Below are positions 7,437 through 15,138 of a stretch of DNA of 49,838 nucleotides, piece by piece. Below the pieces are notes generated by a model, which had not been told where the DNA came from, made no database searches, and worked only from the letters and a program-made list of their open reading frames with translations. The position numbers and the translations under genes were made by a program. Location of the stretch: assembly GCA_964630925.1 (NCBI GenBank), contig CAZVZK010000077.1, positions 1 to 49,838 on the forward strand. The letters run 5' to 3'. Position 1 is the first letter of the stretch. Each line of letters starts with the position of its first letter. This stretch comes from RGDT01 sp964630925. Lineage in GTDB: Bacteria > Planctomycetota > Planctomycetia > Gemmatales > Gemmataceae.

Positions 7437-8351
7437 TCACTCGACGCCCAGCTCCTTCGCCTTGAGTAACTCGACCTTGGCCCCGCGCCCGACGGCGTAC
7501 TGAAAATTCGCGTCCTTCGTGCAGGCGGCGCCCACCGCGCCCTTCGGCCCCAGGGCCAGGAACGCCACCCGCGCCGGGTGCACGCCGCGGCGCACCGCCA
7601 GGGCGTTGACGCGCCTCACCGCGATCTCGCACGCCTCCTGCGGCGTCTTGCCGGCACGCATCGCCTCGGTGATCAGGAAGCTCCCGCTGACGCGGATGAT
7701 CTCCTCGCCCACCCCCGTGCCGCCCGCCGCCCCGGCGGTGTCGTCCACGTAGAGGCCCGCGCCGATGATCGGCGAGTCGCCCACCCGGCCCGGCATCTTG
7801 TGGGCCAGCCCCGACGTGGTGCAGACGCCGCCCAGGTGGCCCTTCTTGTCCAGCGCCAGGACCGTCACGGTGTCGTGGCTCTCGCCAGGGAACGTGCCCG
7901 TCGGGGCCAGGTCCATCGAGGCGGCCTTCTTCCCCATCTTCGGGCGTGTCTTGTGCCACTCGGCGACGCTCTCGGGCGTGTGCAGCGTGTCGAGAGGGAA
8001 GCCCTGTTGCAGCGCGAACAGGCGGGCCCCCTCGCCGACGAGCAGGACGTGGGGCGTCTTCTCCATGACGCGGCGGGCGAGGGCGGCGACGTGGCGGACG
8101 TTCTCGACGCCGGCCACGCCGCCGCACGCCAGGGTCTGGCCGTCCATGACGCAGGCGTCGAGGGAGACGGTGCCGACGCTGTTGGCGAGGCCGCCGTAGC
8201 CGACGGAATTGACCTTGGGGTCGTCCTCGACGGCCTGGGCGCCGGCGAGGGCGGCGTCGAGGGCGGGGGTGCCGGCGGCGAGGAGGGGGAGGGCCTTCTC
8301 GACGGCGGTCTTGCCGAACGCCCACGTCGCGATCACCACCGGATCCGCCAT
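7437..8351 (-). CDS. N4-(beta-N-acetylglucosaminyl)-L-asparaginase (glycosylasparaginase family)
   Basis: A 304-residue Ntn-hydrolase of the glycosylasparaginase/isoaspartyl peptidase family. The autoprocessing site is GESHDTVTVLALD, with Thr161 expected to become the N-terminal nucleophile of the beta chain. TTSG (178-181) and GRVGDSPIIGAGLYVD (188-203) are the substrate-binding segments typical of glycosylasparaginase. Such enzymes cleave the GlcNAc-Asn bond or act on asparagine and isoaspartyl peptides. No signal peptide is evident, so it is probably cytoplasmic. The ATG at 8351 begins directly with the first strand (MADPVVIATW). It stands alone, divergent from the HU-like gene. Confidence 0.9.
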   Translation of the reverse strand: MADPVVIATWAFGKTAVEKALPLLAAGTPALDAALAGAQAVEDDPKVNSVGYGGLANSVGTVSLDACVMDGQTLACGGVAGVENVRHVAALARRVMEKTPHVLLVGEGARLFALQQGFPLDTLHTPESVAEWHKTRPKMGKKAASMDLAPTGTFPGESHDTVTVLALDKKGHLGGVCTTSGLAHKMPGRVGDSPIIGAGLYVDDTAGAAGGTGVGEEIIRVSGSFLITEAMRAGKTPQEACEIAVRRVNALAVRRGVHPARVAFLALGPKGAVGAACTKDANFQYAVGRGAKVELLKAKELGVE

Positions 8352-8459
8352 CGTCCCGCCCCCCGATTCACGCGGTGTCGGCCCCCGCGGGGTAGCGTAT
8401 CGAGGCGTGGGGTCGGCGGGAACGGGGCGGGGACGTGGAAAAACCTAGGGAATCCGCGA

Positions 8460-8488
8460 TTGACGATCCGCGCCCGGGCCCCTACGTT
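8460..8488 (+). promoter_or_regulatory. Promoter of the HU-like gene
   Basis: TTGACG (8460-8465), 17 bases and TACGTT (8483-8488) form a sound sigma-70-type promoter about 55 bases before the ATG at 8544. A second possible -10 (TACGAT, 8494-8499) follows. Confidence 0.55.
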
Positions 8489-8543
8489 CGCAGTACGATC
8501 CGCCCGCATGCCGTTTTTCCCAGCAAAGAACGAGAGGGACACG

Positions 8544-8867
8544 ATGGCCGAGAAAGATTCCGAAGTCAAGCGCATGCCGAAGACCGCGATCTACAAGGAG
8601 CTGGCCGAGAAGACGGCCCTGGAGCCGAAGCAGGTGGCGGCGGTGTTCGAGGCGCTGAGCGACCTGATCCTGGCTCAGCTGGGCAAGAAGGGCCCCGGCC
8701 AGTTCGACATCCCCGGCCTGGTGAAGCTGAAGCTGGTCAAGAAGGCCCCGACGAAGGCCGGCAAGCGCATGGTGGCGGGCCGCGAGGTCGAGGTGAAGGC
8801 CAAGCCCGCCAGCGTCAAGGTGAAGGCGCAGATCCTGAAGACGCTCAAGGAATTCACCGGCAAGTGA
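8544..8867 (+). CDS. HU/IHF-like DNA-binding protein
   Basis: A 107-residue basic protein of the HU superfamily in the form common in planctomycetes. The dimer-forming helices are MPKTAIYKELAEKTALEP and KQVAAVFEALSDLILAQL, and the body is GPGQFDIPGLVKLKLVKK followed by a lysine-rich arm. It lacks the classic HU arm sequence RNPxTG; in its place is a TKAGKRMVAGREV stretch, so its DNA contacts probably differ from Escherichia coli HU. It is expected to bend and compact DNA in the nucleoid. The ATG at 8544 has GAGAGGGA upstream. It has its own promoter and a strong terminator, so it is monocistronic and probably well expressed. Confidence 0.88.
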   Translation: MAEKDSEVKRMPKTAIYKELAEKTALEPKQVAAVFEALSDLILAQLGKKGPGQFDIPGLVKLKLVKKAPTKAGKRMVAGREVEVKAKPASVKVKAQILKTLKEFTGK

Positions 8868-8876
8868 TCCCTCCCG

Positions 8877-8913
8877 GGGGCCGGCCCCGCCCAGGGGCCG
8901 GCCCCTCCCTTTT
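8877..8913 (+). terminator. Rho-independent terminator of the HU-like gene
   Basis: Two copies of the 12-base palindrome GGGGCCGGCCCC (8877-8888 and 8894-8905) pair around a 5-base loop and are followed by TCCCTTTT (8906-8913). This is the clearest intrinsic terminator in the window. Confidence 0.75.
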
Positions 8914-8982
8914 CCCCCTACCCCCGCGCCCCGCTGCGCGTGGCGGCGAGACGGGGGCCTCCCTCACACCATCGGTGATGTC

Positions 8983-9897
8983 GTGAACCCTCTCCTGTGC
9001 TGCCTCGCCCTGTCCCTGCCCGCCGCCGACGAGCGCCCCGAGCCCGGCCCCATCCGCGTGCTGATCATCGACGGCCAGAACAACCACGACTGGCGCTCCA
9101 CGACGCCGCTGCTCAAGTCCCACCTGGAGGCGGCGAAGAAGTTCAAGGTGGACGTGACCAGCCACCTGAAGAAGGGCGACAAGCCCGGCCGCGTCGAGAC
9201 GGTCGAATTCCCGCCGAAGCTGAGCGACTATGCCGTCGTCGTCAGCAACTACAACGGCGCGCCGTGGCCCGAGGCGTTCAACAAGGAATTCGAGGAGCGC
9301 GTCCGCGAGGGCAAGCTGCAGGTCGTCATCGTCCACGCGGCGAATAACTCCTTCACGGGCTGGAAGGAGTACAATGAGATCATCGGCATGGGCTGGCGCG
9401 GCGCCAACTTCGGCGACCGGCTCACGCTCGACGCGGACGGCAAGGAGGTCCGGACGGAGAAGGGCAAGGGGGCGGGGGCCGGCCACGGCAGCAAGCACGC
9501 CTTCCAGATCGTGGTGCGAGACGCCGAGCATCCGATCACGAAAGGCATGCCGCGCGAGTGGATGCACACGGCGGACGAGCTGTATCACGGGATGCGCGGC
9601 CCCATCAAGAACGTGAAGGTGCTGGCGACCGCCTACGCCGACAAGAAGAAGGGCGGCACCGGCGAGCACGAGCCGATGATCTGGACGGTGACGTACGGCA
9701 AGGGGCGCATCTTCCACACGCCGATGGGCCACGACACCGACGGGATGCGCTGCGTGGGGTTCCAGGCGACGTTGCAGCGCGGGACGGAGTGGGCGGCGAC
9801 GGGCAAGGTGACGCTCGAGCTGCCGAAGAACTTCCCGACGAAGGACATGACGAGCGCCATCGAAGGCAAGGCGTCCCGCGGGGGCCCGGCCGGATGA
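8983..9897 (+). CDS. ThuA-like domain protein, probably exported
   Basis: A 304-residue protein of the ThuA-like (trehalose utilisation, glutamine-amidotransferase-like fold) family that is abundant in planctomycetes. It starts with a short hydrophobic leader (MNPLLCCLALSLPAA) and then IRVLIIDGQNNHDW, the first strand of the fold. VVIVHAANNSF and the later MIWTVTYGKGRIFHTPMGHD complete it. The usual role is unknown; many members lie beside sugar-degradation genes, but not here. The GTG at 8983 is used because it gives the leader peptide; no ATG fits. It follows the HU terminator, and the next gene begins 19 bases after its end, so the two may be co-transcribed. Confidence 0.82.
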   Translation: MNPLLCCLALSLPAADERPEPGPIRVLIIDGQNNHDWRSTTPLLKSHLEAAKKFKVDVTSHLKKGDKPGRVETVEFPPKLSDYAVVVSNYNGAPWPEAFNKEFEERVREGKLQVVIVHAANNSFTGWKEYNEIIGMGWRGANFGDRLTLDADGKEVRTEKGKGAGAGHGSKHAFQIVVRDAEHPITKGMPREWMHTADELYHGMRGPIKNVKVLATAYADKKKGGTGEHEPMIWTVTYGKGRIFHTPMGHDTDGMRCVGFQATLQRGTEWAATGKVTLELPKNFPTKDMTSAIEGKASRGGPAG

Positions 9898-9915
9898 GGA
9901 GACGGGAGGGCGTCC

Positions 9916-10629
9916 GTGGCGAAGAAGAAGCGGGCCGACATGGATGACACCGGCCCCCCCGCCGACGCGCCGCCCCCCGGCCCGGTCCTCTACGGCCCGC
10001 CGCCCGAGGACGAGGTCGTCGGCCCGCCCTCCCCGGAGCCGCCGCCCGCCGCCGCGCCGCCGCACGAGCCGACCTTCGCCCCGGCCCCGGCGCCGGCCCC
10101 CGTCGCCCCGACGGGGATCGTGGCCGCCGCCGACATCGACGACCGGGTGCGTCGGCTGGAATCGACGCTGGAGCAGTTGCAGGAGCTGGAGAAGCGGCTG
10201 GCGGCGCGGCTGGCGGAGCCGGCGCCGATGAAGTCCGACGGACCTTCGCTGCTGGCCGGGGCGGCGTCGCTGCTGGAGGCGGGGCGGTCCTTGCTGCCGG
10301 CAGGCCTGGCGCCGCCGCCGGGGCCGCCGAAGCCGGGATCGCTGGCCGACGCGCTGGCGGAGGCGCGGGCCGCCTACCGCATGTTCGTCGATCCGCGCTA
10401 CGCGATGTCGTGGTGGGGCCGCTTCGGCATCCCCGCCCTCGTCGCCCTCTTCGTCCTGCCGTCGTGGTGGATGCCGCTGAACGCCGTGCTGCCCGAGCCG
10501 TTCCGCGGCCTGTTGCTGTGCGTCGGCCAGTTGGTGGTCGGCTACGCCCTGTTCAAGCTGGTGTTCCGGGAGGCGCGGCGATACCGCGAGGCCGCGCCGG
10601 ACTTGCCTCAGAGCCTGCGGCTTCCGTAG
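9916..10629 (+). CDS. Proline-rich membrane protein, unknown function
   Basis: A 237-residue protein in three parts: a proline- and alanine-rich disordered region (about 10-70), a short coiled coil (VRRLESTLEQLQELEKRLAA, about 77-96) and two membrane helices near the C-terminus (about 169-191 and 197-217). I do not recognise the family. The layout suggests a membrane-anchored adaptor with a long flexible cytoplasmic arm; that is inference. The GTG at 9916 (MAKKKRADM) has GGGAGGG upstream; the ATG at 9940 is an alternative. It follows the ThuA-like gene closely and precedes pdxJ across a repeat-filled gap. Confidence 0.6.
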   Translation: MAKKKRADMDDTGPPADAPPPGPVLYGPPPEDEVVGPPSPEPPPAAAPPHEPTFAPAPAPAPVAPTGIVAAADIDDRVRRLESTLEQLQELEKRLAARLAEPAPMKSDGPSLLAGAASLLEAGRSLLPAGLAPPPGPPKPGSLADALAEARAAYRMFVDPRYAMSWWGRFGIPALVALFVLPSWWMPLNAVLPEPFRGLLLCVGQLVVGYALFKLVFREARRYREAAPDLPQSLRLP

Positions 10630-10631
10630 TT

Positions 10632-10672
10632 CTCGGCTCTCGGCTCTCAGCTCTCAGCTCTCAGCTCTCAGC
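10632..10672 (+). repeat. Tandem heptanucleotide repeat (CTCAGCT/CTCGGCT)
   Basis: Nearly six head-to-tail 7-base units: two of CTCGGCT, then three of CTCAGCT and a partial one. They begin two bases after the preceding gene's stop codon. Confidence 0.85.
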
Positions 10673-10705
10673 GGCGATCTCAACCCATCGGGGCCCTGCT
10701 GTTCG

Positions 10706-10733
10706 CTGAAAACTGACAACTGAAAACTGAAAA
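10706..10733 (+). repeat. Tandem heptanucleotide repeat (CTGAAAA)
   Basis: Four 7-base units (CTGAAAA, CTGACAA, CTGAAAA, CTGAAAA) directly ahead of the pdxJ ribosome binding site. This AT-rich stretch is unlike the surrounding GC-rich DNA. Confidence 0.85.
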
Positions 10734-10749
10734 CTGGAGCGAAGCGACG

Positions 10750-11481
10750 ATGATCCGACTGGGCGTCAACATCGACCACGTCGCCACGCTGCGGCAGGCC
10801 CGCCGCGCCGCCGAGCCCGACCCGGTGACGGCGGCGGCCCTCGCCGTGCTGGGCGGCGCGGACGGCATCACCGTCCACCTGCGCGAGGACCGCCGGCACA
10901 TCAACGGCCGCGACCTGACGATTCTGCGCCAGACCGTCCTCTGCCGTTTGAATCTGGAGATGGCGTGCGAGGAGGAGATGCTCGCCATCGCCGCCCGCGA
11001 GAAGCCCGACGAGGCCACCCTCGTGCCGGAGAAGAGGCAGGAATTGACCACCGAGGGCGGCCTCGACGTGTTGGCCAACGAGACGCGCGTCGGCGATTCC
11101 GTGAAGCGCTTGCAGGCGTCGGGGATCGAGGTGTCGCTGTTCATCGACCCCGTGGTGGCGCAGATCGACGCGGCGAAGCGGCTGGGGGCGCAGGCGGTCG
11201 AGATCCAGACGGCGACCTACTCCGAGGCGAAGACGCCGGCCGAGCGTCGGAAGCAGTTGGGCATCCTGGCGGCGTCGGCCAAGCACGCGGCGTCGCTGGG
11301 GCTGCATGTGCATCTGGGGCACGGGCTGAACTACCACAACGTGCAGGCGGTGTCGGCGCTGCCGGAGGTGGAGGAGCTGAACATCGGCCACAGCATCGTG
11401 AGCCGGGCGGTGCTGGTGGGCCTGGAGCGGGCCGTCCGCGACATGAAGGAGTGCATCCGCGCGGGGCGGGCCGGCGTCTGA
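10750..11481 (+). CDS. pdxJ: Pyridoxine 5'-phosphate synthase
   Basis: A 243-residue PdxJ, the enzyme that condenses 1-deoxy-D-xylulose 5-phosphate with 3-amino-2-oxopropyl phosphate to make pyridoxine 5'-phosphate. It acts in the cytoplasm as the last step of the DXP-dependent vitamin B6 route. Family signatures are intact: LGVNIDHVATLRQAR at the start, GITVHLREDRRHI around residues 38-50, LNLEMA, TLVPEKRQELTTEGGLD, and the phosphate-binding end ELNIGHSIVSRA. Length is normal. The ATG is preceded by GGAG (10736-10739). The efp promoter begins 7 bases after its stop codon. Confidence 0.96.
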   Translation: MIRLGVNIDHVATLRQARRAAEPDPVTAAALAVLGGADGITVHLREDRRHINGRDLTILRQTVLCRLNLEMACEEEMLAIAAREKPDEATLVPEKRQELTTEGGLDVLANETRVGDSVKRLQASGIEVSLFIDPVVAQIDAAKRLGAQAVEIQTATYSEAKTPAERRKQLGILAASAKHAASLGLHVHLGHGLNYHNVQAVSALPEVEELNIGHSIVSRAVLVGLERAVRDMKECIRAGRAGV

Positions 11482-11487
11482 CTGCCA

Positions 11488-11517
11488 TTGACACCCCTCC
11501 GGGCCGGGGTCTACGAT
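11488..11517 (+). promoter_or_regulatory. Promoter of efp
   Basis: TTGACA (11488-11493, a perfect -35), an 18-base spacer and TACGAT (11512-11517). Transcription would begin near 11524, which rules out starts at 11488 and makes 11524 unlikely, supporting the ATG at 11560. Confidence 0.7.
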
Positions 11518-11559
11518 CCTGTCATGGCCGCGCCCCCGGTATGTGGCGACGGCCCCCGC

Positions 11560-12144
11560 ATGACATCGGAGTATCGCGTGGCCTCGATCCTTTACATCGA
11601 CGTTCGCAAGGGGATGGTGATCCTGTACGAGGGTCAGCTGTGCATGTGCGTTGACCGCGAATTGCGCACCCCCGGCAACCTCCCGTCGAAGCTCACCATC
11701 AAGATCAAGAACCTGAAGACCGGCCTCGTCAACGAGGTGCGGGTCCACCCCGAGAACAAAGTCGAGCAGGCGTACCTCGACAAACGCGAGATGGAGTACC
11801 TCTACAAGGACACCGACGGCTACGTCTTCATGGACAAGGAGACCTTCGAGCAGGTCACCTTGCAGGAGGACATGGTCGGCGACCTGCCGCTGTACCTCAA
11901 GGAGAACAACACCTGCCAGGTGACGTTCTACGACGGCAAGCCGCTGAGCATCGACCTGCCGGCCCAGGTGGACCTGAAGGTGACCGAGACGGACCCGGCG
12001 CTGAAGGGGGCGACGGCGGCGGCGCAGTACAAGCCGGCGACGCTGGAGACGGGCCTGAAGGTCAACGTGCCGCCGCACATCGCCATCGGCGACATGATCA
12101 CGGTGGGCACCGCAGAGGCCAAGTACCTCGGCCGGGCGAAGTGA
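11560..12144 (+). CDS. efp: Elongation factor P family protein with atypical loop
   Basis: A 194-residue, three-domain EF-P that relieves ribosomes stalled on proline runs. Domain I holds RKGMVILYEGQL, domain II YVFMDKETFEQVTL and domain III the family signature region KGATAAAQYKPATLETGLKVNVP, ending in YLGRAK. The loop that carries the modified Lys34 in E. coli (PGKGQ) reads PGNLPSK here, with the same loop length, so Asn40 stands where Lys or Arg is expected. Lysine or arginine modification as in EpmA or EarP systems therefore cannot occur at that position. The start is set by the promoter at 11488-11517. Alternatively the factor could be closer to the EfpL/YeiP branch. No ribosome binding site is evident. 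Confidence 0.88.
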   Translation: MTSEYRVASILYIDVRKGMVILYEGQLCMCVDRELRTPGNLPSKLTIKIKNLKTGLVNEVRVHPENKVEQAYLDKREMEYLYKDTDGYVFMDKETFEQVTLQEDMVGDLPLYLKENNTCQVTFYDGKPLSIDLPAQVDLKVTETDPALKGATAAAQYKPATLETGLKVNVPPHIAIGDMITVGTAEAKYLGRAK

Positions 12145-12153
12145 AATGACAGA

Positions 12154-12180
12154 GGGGCGGGCCGCCTCACGCCCCGCCCC
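12154..12180. terminator. GC hairpin between convergent efp and sigma gene
   Basis: GGGGCGGG (12154-12161) pairs with CCCGCCCC (12173-12180) around an 11-base loop. It lies 9 bases after efp and 22 bases past the end of the convergent sigma gene, fitting a bidirectional terminator. Near-identical hairpins occur at 16874-16904 and 18224-18254. Confidence 0.55.
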
Positions 12181-12202
12181 CCGCACTCTTTCCCCGCGAG
12201 CC

Positions 12203-12700
12203 TCACCCCAATGCCGCCGTCAGCCAGGCGCGGGCGTAGGCCCATTCGCGGTAGGCCGTCGCGCGCGGCAGGCCCAGCGCCTCGCCGGCCTCCTCCACCG
12301 ACAGCCCGGCGAACAGCCTCAGCCGTGCCAGCTCGGCCGCCCCCGCGTCCTCGGCGGCGAGGCGTTCGATGGCCTCATCGACGGCCAGGAGCCGGGCGGG
12401 GTCGGGGATCTCGACGCGGTCGGATTCGGACAGCGTGAACCGTTGCCCGCCGTCGCGCTTGTCCGCCAGCTTCCTGCGGGCGTCGTCGATGAGGATGCGC
12501 CGCATCGCCTGGGCGGCGGCGGCCAGGAAGTGCCGGCGGTCCTCGAAGCGTCGTTCGCCGCCGAGACGGAGGTACGCCTCGTGGACGAGGGCGGTGGCGT
12601 CGAGGGTGTGTCCGGGCCGCTCCTGACGCATGTGGGCGGCGGCGAGGGCACGCAGCTCGGCGTAGACGAGGGGCAGGAGGTCGGCGGCCGGCTCGCTCAC
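12203..12700 (-). CDS. ECF-type RNA polymerase sigma factor
   Basis: A 165-residue sigma factor of the planctomycete-type ECF family. Region 2 includes TALVHEAYLRL and HFLAAAAQAMRRILIDDARRK; region 4 is LARLRLFAGLSVEEAGEALG followed by LPRATAYREWAYARAWL, the helix-turn-helix that reads the -35 box. The GTG at 12700 has AGGAGGGG upstream and forms a GTGA overlap with the stop of the WD40 gene, so its translation is coupled to that gene. Linkage of ECF factors to Ser/Thr kinases is known in planctomycetes, where the kinase probably stands in for an anti-sigma factor. No anti-sigma gene is visible. A remnant of a near relative lies at 16925-17101. Confidence 0.88.
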   Translation of the reverse strand: MSEPAADLLPLVYAELRALAAAHMRQERPGHTLDATALVHEAYLRLGGERRFEDRRHFLAAAAQAMRRILIDDARRKLADKRDGGQRFTLSESDRVEIPDPARLLAVDEAIERLAAEDAGAAELARLRLFAGLSVEEAGEALGLPRATAYREWAYARAWLTAALG

Positions 12701-15138
12701 GGCCCCTCCTTCCGCGGCGTGCCGTCCCACGTCTGGACCAGCACGCTGCCGGGGGGCAGCCCCGGCACCATCGTCGAGAAGAAGACGAGGCGGCCGCCGT
12801 CCGGGGTGAATGAGAGGCCGACAGGGATCAGCGAGCGTCGGCCGGGGAACGGCCCGCCGGGTGGGAGCCGGTCCCAGGTGGGCCTCGTGTCCGTCCCCAG
12901 GGCCAGCAGCTCCTTGCCGGTGGCGGCGTCCCAGACCTTCACCTTGCGCTCCCGACCGTCATCCTCACCCACGAATCCCGCGATCCGCCGGCAGTCCGGC
13001 GAGAAGGTGGCGAGTTCGAAGTAGAAATGCCCCGCCCCCCCCGTGGGCTCTGCGATCCCGAACAGCCTCTTGCAGTCCGCCGCGTCGCGGACCTCCAGGA
13101 ACGCCGAGCCCGAGTCGTCGCCAACCGCCAGGACCGCCAGCCGCGTGCCGTCCGGGCTCCAGACGACGTTTCTTGCCCACCCCCAGCTCGCCTCGGCGGC
13201 CGCGAGCTCCGTCCCGGTTCCGGCGTCCCACACGGTCAAACGCCTCACCCTGTCCACCGCGGTTCCGTCGGCGGGAGACACGATCCCAGTGAGCCGACGG
13301 CCGTCGGGGCTGAAGGCGAGTCTCGTGACGAGCCGCCCGGGCATCTCGATCTTCCATGCGTCCCGGCGATTCGCGAGATCGAGCACCCGCAGGCAGCCCC
13401 CGACGAGCCTGGGCGGCCCCGCCTGGGACTTTCCCTCGTCCAGCCTTCCGTCGCACAGGGCGGCGTGAGACAGGTCCGGGGAGAAGGCTATCGATTGGGC
13501 ATCGGCCGGCGGCCCGGGGACTTCGTTGTACGAGACCTCCGCCCCCGTGGCGATGTCCCACACGGTCAGATCGCCGGGCGAGGCTTTCGTCATCTCCTTC
13601 GCGCCGGGGGGCGGCTCCGACATCACTGGGGAGGCCCGCCCCCGAGCGAGGATCACCTTCCGCCCGTCGCCGCTGAAGCCGAGGGCGCTCATGCCGCGCC
13701 GCCCCTCACGCGGGCGGGGGGTCAGGCGAGCCAGCTTCCGGGGGGCCGCCGTCCCCCAGACCTCGACCGCGAGGGGCGTCCACCCCTTGTCGTCAGTGAT
13801 CAACCGTGCGATACGCGTCGAGTCGGGGCTGAGCGCCAGGTGCTCCACTCCCCTCCCGATCCCCCCACCAAGCCCGCCGAGCCCACCAAGCCCGCCGAGC
13901 CCCCTGGCCGCCGATCCGAGGGGCACGACCACCGGATCTTCCGGGTGAGTATCCCATTCGCTCAGCGTGCCCGCGAGGTCCACCGTGAACAAGCGACGGC
14001 CGTCCCGGCTGAACGCGGCCGCCGCGACGGGCTTGCCGCGGGCGTGCAGCGTGAAGGCGGCCTTCCCGGTGTCGGTGTCCCAGCCGGTGACGCGTGTCCC
14101 CGTCACCTCGACGAGCCGCCGGCCATCCGGGCTGAACTCGAGCCGCGGGAACACCTCTTTGAGCGTGATCGTGCAGGCTTCCTTCCCCGTCAAAAGGTCC
14201 CACACCGCGACCATGTTCGCCTCCCCCGGCGTGCCCTTCCAGAAGGCGAGCCGGGTGCCGTCCGCGTTGAAGAACGAGTGGGCATGCGTCTGGGCGGGGA
14301 GTGGGAACGGGATGGGGAAGGAGAGCCGCTCCTTGCCCGTCGTGGTGTCCCAGACCCTCACCGGGTGTTTGGCCACCCCGCTAGGGTCCTCCACCCAGGT
14401 GGCTAGCCAGCGTCCATCGGGGCTGGGGTCATGCCAGAGGCCGTCGGGGCTTTGGGTCTCCACCCGTTCCCGTTGGCCCGGCGGCATCCGATGCAAGTAC
14501 CCACGCCCCCACCCCACGCCCCAGCCGGCCAACTCCTTGCCGGTCCTCACGTCCCACACCTTGGCCAGCCGTTCTTTGGAGCTGCCGGACATTTCCGGCG
14601 GCCACGGCCCGCTCGACGAGAACCGCGTCAAGGACAGGATGCTCGTCAGCCCGGACGCGAGATCGGCGGCAGCGCCGGCGGCCACGGCCCGCGCGGCGAG
14701 GGCCGCCGGCGGGATCAGGACGTTGCCGACGATCCGCTGTCCGTCAGCGCTGAAGCTTCCTGACGCGCCTTCGAGCGACCACAGCTCCTTGCCGGTGTTC
14801 ACATCCCACACCCGGAAGGTTCGATGAGAAAAGTCGCCTCTCGGGGCATCGAAGTCACCGCCGTGGACCACGGCGGCGAGGCTGCCGCCGTCGGGGCTGA
14901 GGTGCCAGGGCCGGTTGGCGATCCCCGTGCCTGCGAGGTCGAGCAGGACCCTCCCCGTCGCCACCTCCACGACCTGAAGTTGCCTGGTGAGGTCCATGGC
15001 TGCGGCGACCCGGGTGCCGTCGTGGGAGAGCCGCACTTCTCCAAAGAGATCCATCTCCTGCGTGGGGCCAAGGGCTTGCTTCAGGACGATTCGATGGGCG
15101 AGGATCTTCTTCCCGCTGGCCACGTCCCACACGGTCAC
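12697..15138 (-). CDS. WD40-repeat part of a frameshifted kinase-WD40 protein
   Basis: An 813-residue run of WD40 (beta-propeller) repeats, many ending in VWDxxTGKE and beginning with FSPDGRRL-type strands. It probably forms two propellers that bind partner proteins outside the membrane. It has no start codon with a ribosome binding site: the nominal ATG at 15138 reads MTVWDVASGKK, which is the middle of a WD40 repeat. The preceding half of that repeat, WDFSGDGIRLASL, ends the kinase frame just upstream. Removing one base from the seven-G run at 15151-15157 joins the two frames. A GLGG-repeat linker occurs at about 13863-13908. The stop overlaps the sigma gene start by 4 bases. Confidence 0.85.
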   Translation of the reverse strand: MTVWDVASGKKILAHRIVLKQALGPTQEMDLFGEVRLSHDGTRVAAAMDLTRQLQVVEVATGRVLLDLAGTGIANRPWHLSPDGGSLAAVVHGGDFDAPRGDFSHRTFRVWDVNTGKELWSLEGASGSFSADGQRIVGNVLIPPAALAARAVAAGAAADLASGLTSILSLTRFSSSGPWPPEMSGSSKERLAKVWDVRTGKELAGWGVGWGRGYLHRMPPGQRERVETQSPDGLWHDPSPDGRWLATWVEDPSGVAKHPVRVWDTTTGKERLSFPIPFPLPAQTHAHSFFNADGTRLAFWKGTPGEANMVAVWDLLTGKEACTITLKEVFPRLEFSPDGRRLVEVTGTRVTGWDTDTGKAAFTLHARGKPVAAAAFSRDGRRLFTVDLAGTLSEWDTHPEDPVVVPLGSAARGLGGLGGLGGLGGGIGRGVEHLALSPDSTRIARLITDDKGWTPLAVEVWGTAAPRKLARLTPRPREGRRGMSALGFSGDGRKVILARGRASPVMSEPPPGAKEMTKASPGDLTVWDIATGAEVSYNEVPGPPADAQSIAFSPDLSHAALCDGRLDEGKSQAGPPRLVGGCLRVLDLANRRDAWKIEMPGRLVTRLAFSPDGRRLTGIVSPADGTAVDRVRRLTVWDAGTGTELAAAEASWGWARNVVWSPDGTRLAVLAVGDDSGSAFLEVRDAADCKRLFGIAEPTGGAGHFYFELATFSPDCRRIAGFVGEDDGRERKVKVWDAATGKELLALGTDTRPTWDRLPPGGPFPGRRSLIPVGLSFTPDGGRLVFFSTMVPGLPPGSVLVQTWDGTPRKEGP

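Noticed and set aside
10632..10733. CRISPR array
   Set aside because: Units are 7 bases with no spacers, and no cas genes are present.
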